From the NCBI GenBank assembly GCA_038502055.1, contig JAXRKN010000039.1:2852001-2916000 (forward strand): a DNA stretch of 64,000 bases. Direction: 5' to 3'. Made by a program: the position numbers and the translations under genes. Positions within the stretch are counted from its first letter, which is position 1; each line of letters begins with the position of its first letter. The notes below the pieces were generated by a model that worked only from the letters and a program-made list of their open reading frames with translations, made no database searches and was not told where the DNA came from. Origin of the DNA: Tanytarsus gracilentus (taxonomy: Eukaryota; Arthropoda; Insecta; Diptera; Chironomidae). Shown in pieces: positions 48,485-57,408 of this stretch.

Positions 48485-49304
48485 AAAAAATGTTTCAAAA
48501 CCCACACGTGGGTGTTGCCGCGTACCCACTGTAACAGATCGGTATTGAAAGTATTTTGGGGAAGCTTTTGGTGAAGCCTTGGGGAAGCCTCTGGGGAAGC
48601 CTTTTAGGGGAAGCCTTTTGATCTTGGGAATTTTAGTTGGGATTATGGCTTTGACCTATTTTTCCGGGTTAATATAAAGGTTGGAGAAATTTTTTTTTTG
48701 AAAATTGGTTGAGATATTTTAGAAGTTATTTTTTTTTTTCTCTTTTTTTTTTTTCTTTTCATTTTCTTTTTCTTTCATATTTTTTTCCTTTTTTCTGTTC
48801 TTTTCTTGTTCTTTTCCTCTGTCCTTTTCATTTGTCTTTTCATTGTTCTTTTCCATTATGTTCCTTTTCCTCATGTCCTTTTCCATCTGTTCCTTTTTCT
48901 CAGTTCATTTTCCATTTGTTCCTTTTCCTCTGTTCCTTTTCCTCTGTTTCATTTTCCATCATTTACATTTTTCCATCATGTTCCATTTTCCATCATGTTT
49001 CATTTTCCATCATGTTCCATTTTCCATCATGTTCCACTAGCTACGATACCCATGAAGCCATATAAGTACAATTTTGTATGAAAAATGGACATTATGGCTG
49101 TCCGTGGCACGACCTATGGTCATGACCCAAAAAATTCCTAAAATGGGCTAAACTAGAGCCACAGAGCTACCATCTGGCGAAAACCCGAAGTCTCTAGCTG
49201 GTCCAGGGGCCGAGATCTCGATGGAACAGACGGACGACAGACGACAGACGACGGAAATGCGAGCATATAAGCGTTACCACACTAGTGTGGGTTACGCTAA
49301 AAAA
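48485..49304 (+). repeat. Dispersed repeat element, copy 2 (about 820 bp) with pyrimidine-rich core
   Basis: Inverted relative to copy 1. It starts AAAAAATGTTTCAAAACCC and ends GTGGGTTACGCTAAAAA. The first ~60 bp and the last ~270 bp align closely with copy 1, including the strings ACCCATGAAGCCATATAA, AGTCTCTAGCTGGTCCAG and GAGCATATAAGCG. The 5' inverted-repeat arm has lost one base (GCGTACCCAC). The core is entirely different: GGGGAAGCCTT-type tandem units near 48560-48620, then about 330 bp of T/C-rich degenerate repeats (CCTTTTCC, TTCCATCATG) at 48710-49030. The terminal hairpin near 49270-49300 is better paired than in copy 1. Confidence 0.75.
48710..49030. repeat. Pyrimidine-rich degenerate tandem repeat inside repeat copy 2
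   Basis: A strand-asymmetric T/C tract that grades from pure TTTTTC runs into units of about 14-18 bp such as CATTTTCCATCATGTTC. It stays open in one frame for 118 codons, but the predicted Phe/Pro/Ser product is low complexity and has no protein character. Confidence 0.85.
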
Positions 49305-49788
49305 CTGTACTTTCACACAAAGATGGTGGATGATTTTTGAAAATTTATATAATTCAACTTTTTAACCACCAAAATCACTTAATTATTGTAATATGATGTA
49401 ATTATATGTTGTTAGTATCATTTTAGTGTGTAAAAACTTGCTTAAAGCAGCCATTTAACACTTTTAATTTTTCGGCTATGAAAATTTTTAAAACTTTATT
49501 TTTTCAGGTATTTTAATTATTTTATGTACAAACTTTAACTTTATTTTTTTATTTGCAGCTCAAATATCACAAATTAGCAATAAATTTATTTATTATTTCA
49601 CTAAGAACTATATAAAATTAATTAAAAATTTCCACACTCACATTTCACCGATGCGAAGAAAAAACTTGTTCACTGAACAAAATCGCGTATTTTTAAAAGG
49701 GGCTCGATTGCGCGGGAAAAACACATTTCGACTTCGACACTCAACACTTTTCGAGTTTAAAACTTTAATTAAATAATTTAGTCTCAAA
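49305..49788. other. Upstream region of ORC1
   Basis: AT-rich flank between repeat copy 2 and ORC1, with no ORF on the plus strand. It contains the E2F-like site listed separately. The BAH domain expected upstream in other ORC1 proteins is not encoded here. Confidence 0.5.
49712..49719 (-). promoter_or_regulatory. E2F-type site upstream of ORC1
   Basis: GCGGGAAA on the plus strand (TTTCCCGC on the minus) matches the E2F/DP consensus TTTSSCGC. It ends 69 bp before the ORC1 ATG. ORC1 is a known E2F target in Drosophila and mammals, so site and gene agree. Binding is inferred, not shown. Confidence 0.6.
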
Positions 49789-51432
49789 ATGAAGCGAACC
49801 AAGTCAAGTGAAACTCTTAAAATGACAATAAAGCGCGTGCCAGATGAAAACGAGGAAAAGCTAGCGCCAAAGAGCCCACGATGGACAGTAAGAATGAATA
49901 ATATTTCTGAGGATTCGATTCTTGATTCCATTGAAAATAAATCTCCAAAGCGTAATTGTAAAGGCATCGCTGAAGAATTTACACCGGTAAAGAAGAGCAG
50001 TGAAGTTGGAACGCCCAGAAGTAGTCGTAGATCCCGAAACAATCCACTCAATAAAATTGATGAGGAAGCAGATGATAGCAGTAAACTATTAAATAAGATC
50101 CACATGGTGAATGATTCAAATCCCAGCACACCGACATCAAAAGGAATTCCAGCCAGACGAAAGAGCATTCTAAAGACACCGACCGTTCAAAAAACAGCAA
50201 CACCTCGTCGTAGTATTCAATTTTCGGGTATTATTGAAGAATATGAGTATGTTAAGAAGAGTGCTAAAGAGAAGGCCATAGCTGCGGATGAAAATGATTC
50301 AACCAGCCTCTCGGCAGCACGTAAACGACTTCATGTATCAGCTGTTCCGAAGAGTCTTCCATGTCGCGAGAAGGAATATATGGAAATTTATTCGTTTTTG
50401 GAGGGCAACATTGAAGATGGAATAGGTGGCTGTATGTATGTCAGTGGAGTGCCCGGAACTGGTAAAACAGCTACAACTACAGCGGTCATTCGTGCACTAA
50501 AAGAACAGTCTAAAAAGGGTGAAATTCCTGCTTTCGAGTTTGTCGAGATTAACGGAATGAAAATCACTGAACCACGTAAGGCTTATGTTGAAATTAATCG
50601 TCAACTTACGGGCAAAACAGTAACTACAGAGCAGGCTTATAATCAGCTTGACAAACGCTTCTCAACGTCGTCATCCAAACGTACTATGACGGTCTTGCTC
50701 GTCGACGAATTGGACATACTTTGTAATAAGCGACAAGATGTCGTCTACAATCTTCTCAACTGGCCAAATCTCAACTCAGCGAGGCTCATTGTTGTCACAA
50801 TTGCCAACACAATGGATCTACCCGAGAGAATTTTAATGGGAAAAGTGACATCTCGATTGGGATTAACGCGATTAACTTTTCAGCCCTATTCACACAAGCA
50901 ACTGCAAGAGATTGTCGCTTCACGCCTAAGTGGATTAGATTCATTCAATAGCGACGCTATTCAATTAGTAGCGCGTAAAGTAGCTGCACTTTCTGGCGAT
51001 GCTCGACGTGCTCTCGATATTTGCCGAAGATCGAGCGAAATTGCCGAAGTGGATGGTGCCAAGAGAGCTTTCGTGACAATGAGTCATGTGCAGCAGGCTC
51101 TTAACGAGATGATTTCATGTACAAAAGTAAAGGCCATTAAAGCGTGTTCAAAAATGGAAAAATATTTCCTACAAGCAGTCTGTATGGAAGTTGAGCGAAC
51201 AGGAATCGAAGAAGTCACCTTTCATGGAGTTTACGGTCAATTTAAGACGATTACAGTTCTCAACGGTGCACCACTTCCGCCTCCCGGTGCCGCACTGGCA
51301 ATGACTACGCGCTTGAGTGCATCACGCTTGATTATCTCAGAACATACTCGCAAAGATTTCTACATGAAGATTCTGCTCAACATTAGCACCGACGATTTTT
51401 ATTACGCAACACAAATGAGAGCTCAAGAATAG
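49789..51432 (+). CDS. Orc1: Origin recognition complex subunit 1, short form without BAH domain
   Basis: An intronless ORF of 547 aa, against more than 850 aa in human and fly ORC1. Residues 1-170 are basic, Ser/Thr/Pro-rich and disordered, with several S/T-P sites (possible CDK targets). The AAA+ domain has Walker A GVPGTGKT (G225-K226-T227), Walker B LLVDELD (D306, E307), sensor 1 in VTIANTMDLPERI and sensor 2 GDARRALDICRR. A C-terminal winged-helix region follows (KYFLQAVCMEVERTG... HGVYGQFKTITV). The N-terminal BAH domain, which binds H4K20me2 nucleosomes in metazoan ORC1, is missing; the ORF begins directly with the disordered linker. A CDC6 identity was considered, but the VPGTGKT and FVEINGMKITEP regions are ORC1-like. 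Nuclear; ATPase of the replication licensing complex. Confidence 0.93.
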   Translation: MKRTKSSETLKMTIKRVPDENEEKLAPKSPRWTVRMNNISEDSILDSIENKSPKRNCKGIAEEFTPVKKSSEVGTPRSSRRSRNNPLNKIDEEADDSSKLLNKIHMVNDSNPSTPTSKGIPARRKSILKTPTVQKTATPRRSIQFSGIIEEYEYVKKSAKEKAIAADENDSTSLSAARKRLHVSAVPKSLPCREKEYMEIYSFLEGNIEDGIGGCMYVSGVPGTGKTATTTAVIRALKEQSKKGEIPAFEFVEINGMKITEPRKAYVEINRQLTGKTVTTEQAYNQLDKRFSTSSSKRTMTVLLVDELDILCNKRQDVVYNLLNWPNLNSARLIVVTIANTMDLPERILMGKVTSRLGLTRLTFQPYSHKQLQEIVASRLSGLDSFNSDAIQLVARKVAALSGDARRALDICRRSSEIAEVDGAKRAFVTMSHVQQALNEMISCTKVKAIKACSKMEKYFLQAVCMEVERTGIEEVTFHGVYGQFKTITVLNGAPLPPPGAALAMTTRLSASRLIISEHTRKDFYMKILLNISTDDFYYATQMRAQE

Positions 51433-51629
51433 TTTTTAATTATTAAACAGTTTATTTTTAAATAAAAATCTTTTGAACAAAATAAAGTATAAAGTCTTCT
51501 TCTATGAGGATGTCAAAGAAAATATGTTAAAGAAGAAATAATTTAAATGCAATAAATATTCACACTTTGCCATCCACAGAGAAAATTCTTATAAATTAAA
51601 ATTTAATTTAATTTGTTTAAAAAAATTCT

Positions 51630-53992
51630 TTAGAGTTCAGGTGATGTTGGTCGCTTTTTGACGTACTTGAAACAAAAAAAAAATTAAATAAATTTTAAAA
51701 TCTCAAATAATTTTTTAAAAATTTACCTTTGCAAAATAATCTGGACGCCAACACTTGCATGATCCAGGGATCAAAAACCAATCGTAGTACAAACGAATTT
51801 GAAAGCACCCGATTTCATCGTAACCATCACATATTTGATTTTGCTGTTGCTGTTTCTTCTTTTGTGCGGTATCGTTTGACGCAACACCCGCGCGTTTTTG
51901 AAGATATTCTTGATATTGATTGAAATCTTGAAGGGGTGGAGCTGAACTGGATTGGAAATCATCCGGTTGAGTGTTTGGATAGAAAATTTCAGCAACGAGA
52001 AGAGAAACCCATCGAGGCGACGATAGACATCCGCCATCTAAATATTTTAGAATTTTCTTTAAACCTCTTAAAAAGCTTTTAATGAAAGCTTACCTAAATA
52101 GTGACATTTTGTTTGCAAGCATCTCGTAACCTCTACAGTTTGTGTGAAATAACCCTCGTATGGAATTTGCACAACATAACGCCAACTGCCTTGAAAATTT
52201 TTTGCAAATACAGGAGTCACTAGAGAAATTTAAATAATTTATAGGTTAGTTGGTTAAAATGTTACAAATATGCATACCATATTCGACTTTAGCGGGACAA
52301 GGTGTTGGTGGACCTTCATATCGGGGTTGAGATGGAATTGTTTCTTCTCTTCTCTCAGCAATCAAATTACTATTAATTGGCTGCCCTTGAACCGCGCGAT
52401 AGAGTGCACAAAAAACGCCACCCCCATCGCAAAATCCTCTCGATTTCCTTTCGGCTGAACGTTTTTTTCTCGAAACATTTTCCTCAACATTTTCTTCATG
52501 AACAGGCTTATCATGAACGGGTTCTTCTTGCTGTTTAATCTCATCATCCGACAAGTCATGTCCAACATCATCATCATCATCGAAAGTTCGCTGATTCGGT
52601 CCATCTCCTAAATCATTAAAATTTTTATCGACAACTTGAGTCACTTTTGGCAGCGTGTCGTCAGCTTTCAAAATCGGGAGTGTCTTCGAGAGAAATTTCA
52701 AGGTTTGGTTCCTTATCAATTCACTGTGAGAGATTTTTAAATTTTAGAAACTTTTTAATGTAAATTTATTTTCACACTCACAATGGATATGTTTCACGCA
52801 TCACATTTTGACCTGAGAAATTTTTAATCAAAAGATTTAACACCAAAGAATTCAAAAAAGTTCTCACCCATTGGATTTCTTGGTATTTTTCCTTTATTGA
52901 GATCACCACAGAGATTGTTCGCTGACACATATGGTTTCGTATTTAAATGATCTGGACAGTCTTTTGGAATGGGTTGATATGGCGGTGGTCTCACAGTGGG
53001 TGGGAAAGAAGATGGGCTCTGAATGAAGGCCTTAAAAGAAATGAAATTTTTGTTAATTCCCCCAAAAAAAATCACGAGTATTTGCACATTGTTAAAATTC
53101 AATTTACATAATATCCTTCTGGTGGCGTTTCTTCTGGCGTTTCGACCTCATTTGCTTTCACACTCGATAACAGTAAAATAATATTCTGCAAGAGAGAAAA
53201 AACGGGAAAAATGTTACGTGGTAGAAGAGATATATTGACTGATATATAGTCTCATCTTAAAAACTTGCTGTTTCAATTAGCGGCATTTTTTTGCGTATGA
53301 ATAATATTCTTGATATCGACATTTTTTTAGGTCAAGGTGAAATCTTTTCACTTGACTTGATCACTACTATCGGGAGCAGAGAGCATCGTAAATATTTTCT
53401 CACAGCACAATAAAATAAAGTTCATTCTTTAAAACATAATTCTCATGTTTTTCTTTCTCCCTTTCTTGACTCTTCTTAAATGAAGTCAGTGGGCTTTGTG
53501 GTCAAACCCTTGAAATTATTTCGTGCAGATAATTTTTTATTGAATCATGATGCACTAAAGTTTGTCTTTTAAATTTATTAATTTCACAATTTCAGCAAGA
53601 ACTAGAGGACAAAAAATTGCAAACGAGTTTTCAGTGCAATTTATTTCTCATTCCCATAAATTTATGGAAAGGCATGAATTGCTACACATATATTTTCTTC
53701 TTTTTTTCTAAACGCTATTCCATATTCTGAATACTTATGACACAATTACAGTTATTCTCACTATACTTTTAATTTATTTAACCAGATTCAGTACAAACGA
53801 GCCAAGTTATGACCAAAACTTTAATCCGTTCTACTTTTACTATTTTTTAAACTCCACACAGATTGACATCAATATCACGTTGCCTTTTCACCCACGTTTT
53901 AGAAATTATGTGACGAAACCGTTATATTTTTGAAATATATTTTAAAAAATTCTTCATTAACATACCAGAAAATGAAAAATTTCCATTTTCAT
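51630..53992 (-). CDS. Spatzle-like cystine-knot ligand precursor
   Basis: Eight exons: 53966-53992, 53108-53185, 52868-53030, 52782-52812, 52278-52723, 52094-52219, 51727-52037 and 51630-51665; 405 aa. Exons 1 and 2 together encode a signal peptide (FHFLNIILLLSSVKA). The prodomain is Pro- and acid-rich. A furin-type site RKKR lies at 185-188, followed by RKSR. The mature C-terminal domain contains the Spatzle cystine-knot pattern: CPAKVEYVTPVF, SWRYVVQIPYEGYFTQTVEVTRC, CHYLDGGC, CDGYDEIGC and GSCKCWRP. The long insert between CHYLDGGCLSSP and CDGYDEIGC, plus the CxCW ending, resemble Spz3/Spz4-class members rather than the Toll ligand Spz itself. I do not commit to a number. It is a secreted Toll-family ligand; role (immune, neurotrophic or developmental) unknown. 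Confidence 0.85.
53186..53965 (-). other. First intron of the Spatzle-like gene
   Basis: 780 nt separating a 27-nt first coding exon from the rest of the signal peptide. No other gene is visible inside. All other introns of this gene are shorter than about 90 nt. Confidence 0.6.
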
Positions 53993-54734
53993 TGCACTTT
54001 AGAATTATTCACAAACGATTTTAATAAAAAATAATATTCCCGACTCGAAGCACGTCTTGTTGTGATTACTTAATCGAAGATACTGGTGCTGATGATTTTT
54101 TTTCGTGCTTCAACAACTGTCTGGCGAGAGAGAAAGAAAGAGAAAAACTGTTATTTCGGTTAGTTGTTGCCTCGACCTCTATGTTTACATTCTGATTCTT
54201 TTTTAACCATACTTACAAATCGAAAAGAGAGTGATGAGCGAAAGCATGAGAACAGAATAATTTTAAGGCATTAAACCTGCAAAATAAAATGTTTCTTCTT
54301 TTTCATGTTAACCTCAAAAAATTCAATTGTTCTAAAAAGTTTTTAAAAAAATTGTCTTCCACTGTTAGAACTAATGAAGAGAAGAAGAGAGTTGAAATTT
54401 AAACTATATAACTTCACTCGAGCGAATGAAGAAAGAAATGCGAATTCCATGTCAAATAAAAGGGAAATTCTCATGTTAGGTGTTTTTTTATGTCACCGGC
54501 ACAGTATGAAATAATTAATGACATCATTTACGGTGAATTAAAGGCATATGATACGAGCATTCCGAAAGAAGAAATGCAGTGAATTTCTTCTTTTGGAACG
54601 CTCATATATAAGAATCACGGTGTTAAAAATTTAATGATGATGATTAAACGTGAAAAGAAATACTGGAAAATTGCAGAATAATATTCAATTTAAAATCCGA
54701 TTATTATCAACATAATATCTATTACTTCATCATA
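53993..54734. other. Intergenic interval between Spatzle-like gene and mei-218 end
   Basis: It contains the promoter and 5' UTR of the Spatzle-like gene and the 3' UTR of the mei unit. A short imperfect inverted repeat lies around 54550-54615 (GAACGCTCATATATAAG versus CATATGATACGAGCATTC). No ORF of interest. Confidence 0.5.
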
Positions 54735-56366
54735 TTAAAGTTTTTCCAAAATATCTTGAGTAAAGCATGAGAGCCATTCAAACATCTTGCTCTGAAATTT
54801 GTCAAAATCCTCAATAGAACTGGCTTTCATCTCATTTGGTGACGAATATGCATCTGTGTCGAAGAGAGTCTTAACAAAACGTTCACAAATTCCGATGGCA
54901 GCGAGTACGTCTTGTCGCATTACGTTAGAGCGAAGACAAAGTTTTGCATGTGCCTCTGACATTTTTCGAAGCATTTCAACGCTCTTTTCCGTTAGCACGT
55001 CTAAAATTATATAGAGTTTTAGTAATTTTAATATGTAAATTTCCATTTTTCGTACTCTTTCGAATGGCTTTTGTTGCAGTAAAATAGTTCTTTAACATAA
55101 CTTCAGCTTGAATATCAAAAGTTGTCGATTGTTCCTTTACAATTGCCAAATATGCTCGCATGTCTTCCTTCGGAATATCAAAGCCATCGAACTTATTGGG
55201 TGGATTGACGGTTAGTTGATCTATGAGATCGTGAACTATGCTTTTGTGATATAATTTATCATCAATGATTATTGGAATTCCAAATACGCTAAAAAATAAA
55301 ATATTAAATACACATAAAGGTATAATTAATTTATGACTCACTTGAAAAATTGATCAAGAGAAACGATGTCCTTCTTAACTTTCTTCATATAATTCCAATG
55401 AGCCCAAATTGTTGATTCAAGCGGAACATGCTTTTGTGCTTTTTGCACGAGCAATGTGTTGGTTTCAATTTCTCGAATTAATTGAGTTTTAATTTTGGGC
55501 TTAAGTTGCTGCCAGTAGCCGACAAAAGAAATTCCCTGTGTCGCCATAACTAAAGAGCCAGCCTCACGTGTTCCATTTTTTTTAATGATGATTCCATCAG
55601 ATGTCTTGTTTGTGACCGGCACAAATCGTTCTGCTAATTCTCCAAGTTCCAGCATGATCTTGTTTGCATTTGACATTTCACTGCCAATCGCCATTATATG
55701 CAAGGGAGATTCAGAGCTTGTGACTAGGCTCATTAAGAGAGCTAGTTTAAGACTGTGATAAGAACCCATCGGGAATTTATCTCTGCATAGCTGACCGGTT
55801 AGAATTGAAATGAATGTCCAATCAGAATAATGTTCTTTAATTTCACTAAAAAGATTGACCACACTGCGAGGAATATTTCGATCAATCGACTCCTTGAGAT
55901 CATATTTGATTGTCAATTCGGAATTTGCTGTTGCTTGTGATATCAGTTGATGACTAAAGATCTGAGAAGTTATTGGATGTTGAGTGGCTTTTGAAAAATT
56001 ATTGAAAGTTTGAGTGTCATTTATAACTTTGCCAAAGTCATCTTGAAAAGTCTGTTCGAAAAGTGCATCGTCAGAAGAATTTTGAGTGTTATCAATTTCA
56101 CTGCTCTGCTCGTTAGAATCGATAGAATCATCGCTGAAGAGTTCCCAAGGAGTTGAGGATAGAAATTTGTCTTCTCTTTGGAACTGAGTTGGAAAAGCTT
56201 CTTTTGAACGAATTATCTGAGATTTTTCTTGTGAAAACTGCGTTTGGAAAAATTTCTGCTTAAAATATGTTTCTTCCGTTTTTTCGAGATCTTGAGTGGT
56301 GAATAGTTCTTGACTGAATTGTTGGGAATTTTGAGACGAGTGTACAAATGCATTGAAGAAGGACAT
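54735..56366 (-). CDS. mei-218: Mei-218-like MCM-related protein (second ORF of the mei-217/mei-218 unit)
   Basis: Three exons, 55342-56366, 55056-55288 and 54735-55000; 507 aa, against about 1190 in D. melanogaster. Residues 1-150 are a Gln/Ser/Phe-rich disordered region with repeated 'Q.F.QE' type motifs. From about 180 onward the protein resembles the degenerate AAA+ domain of MCMDC2/Mei-218 (LALLMSLVTSSESPLHIMAIG). The Walker A position (227-236, GSEMSNANK) lacks GKT/GKS, so ATP hydrolysis is unlikely. The ATG lies only 14 nt after the stop codon of the Mei-217-like ORF and in a different frame. In Drosophila Mei-218 joins Mei-217 and Rec (MCM8-like) in the mei-MCM complex, which promotes meiotic crossovers by opposing BLM helicase. 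Assigned from the domain and from its linkage to Mei-217. Confidence 0.82.
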
Positions 56367-56380
56367 GATGATGATGATGA
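56367..56380 (-). other. 14-nt spacer between mei-217 stop and mei-218 start
   Basis: On the coding strand the spacer is an ATC/TCA trinucleotide run (TCATCATCATCATC) that leads straight into the mei-218 ATG. No splice donor and acceptor pair that would fuse the ORFs in frame is evident around it: ORF 1 terminates in exon 4, and that same exon continues into ORF 2. Confidence 0.8.
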
Positions 56381-57328
56381 TTAAATGGGTGTGATGTTGA
56401 AAACGTTGTAGTAATTTCGTGGAATTTCAAAAATACCAGTTACGATGTATTCCTGACCAACCTTTAGCTCCTGGCACAAGTCATCTAAAATTAATTGCTA
56501 ATTAAGAAATGATTTTTTTTAATTCAAAAAATTATCTCACCAAACAAAACAATTTCCAGCGTCTTAATTACAGAATATCTCTTTCGGTTCTTGATTTGTT
56601 CAGCCTCGTAAACTTTAGCGTTACAAAAGTCTGAAAGGAGTCGACTTTCAAGCACTTCCACGCAATTACTCGTACACTTGAAGCACTTAACAGCTGAGTG
56701 ATTGTCTCGATGATCTCGTTGAATTGTTAGCGGTGAATTGAAACAATTATTGCACTTCCAAACCGATTGTCGACTAGAACAAATTAAAAGCTCATTTATG
56801 AAATTTTTAAAGCCATCACTAAATCTTACATGTATTGAGCAGGTGAACTTGTACTGAATATAATGCAACGGAAGGACGATAAACTACGGTTAATGTGAGC
56901 TGCTCGAAGACTGAATTGAAACTGTTGCAATGGCAACTCAATAATGCGGAGATTACAATGAACTTGTTCTGTTTTGATGAAAGTTTCAACGCCCGAATTT
57001 GCAAAAATGTTATTTGCTAAATTCTTCACCAACTCTTCGACAAGTCTTAAAAACAAGCTGATTTCCTTCGTCAAGACAGTACGAATACCTTAAAAGAATC
57101 ATTTAATTAACTGAAATGTGTCGATTTAACAAACAAACCTTTTTTAACTTCCTGGAAGTTTAATTTGAGTGTGACACAAAATGGAAAAAGTGTCTCCTGA
57201 TGCTTTATTGTCTCTATTTTTTCCTGATAAAAGTCACAAGTTTGTTCCAGCTCGCTAAGAAATCCTTTGCTTTCAAGAAATTTAAAGATATCGGCCTGGA
57301 TCTTGTTTAAATTTGATTTTTCATCCAT
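56381..57328 (-). CDS. mei-217: Mei-217-like MCM N-terminal-domain protein (first ORF of the unit)
   Basis: Four exons, 57139-57328, 56830-57088, 56541-56773 and 56381-56484; 261 aa. It resembles the N-terminal half of an MCM: a helical domain A at about 1-110, then an OB fold with an inserted zinc ribbon, Cys157/Cys160 and Cys180/Cys183 (CNNC...CFKC). It ends in the strand-rich EYIVTGIFEIPRNYYNVFNIT. No AAA+ domain is attached; the stop codon TAA at 56381-56383 comes just before the Mei-218-like ATG. Together the two ORFs make one MCMDC2-like protein. The start (57328) lies 80 bp from the divergent mitochondrial GluRS start. Confidence 0.82.
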
Positions 57329-57408
57329 TGAAAAAAATTCCTTGCAAATTAACGGTTTTTAAATATTTAAATAACTTCCCGAACAAAACAAGTTTTCACT
57401 GTACCGCA
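57329..57408. promoter_or_regulatory. 80-bp divergent promoter interval, mei-217 and mitochondrial GluRS
   Basis: The two start codons (57328 minus, 57409 plus) are only 80 bp apart. Both 5' UTRs must be very short or overlap. No TATA box is obvious. Confidence 0.45.

Noticed and set aside
48709..49065. 118-codon Phe-rich ORF
   Set aside because: It arises from a pyrimidine-rich repeat in which stop codons are rare; composition is low complexity and not protein-like.
49789..51432. CDC6 as an alternative identity for the AAA+ protein
   Set aside because: Sequence around Walker A and the FVEINGMKITEP region is ORC1-like, and the C-terminal winged helix matches ORC1 better.
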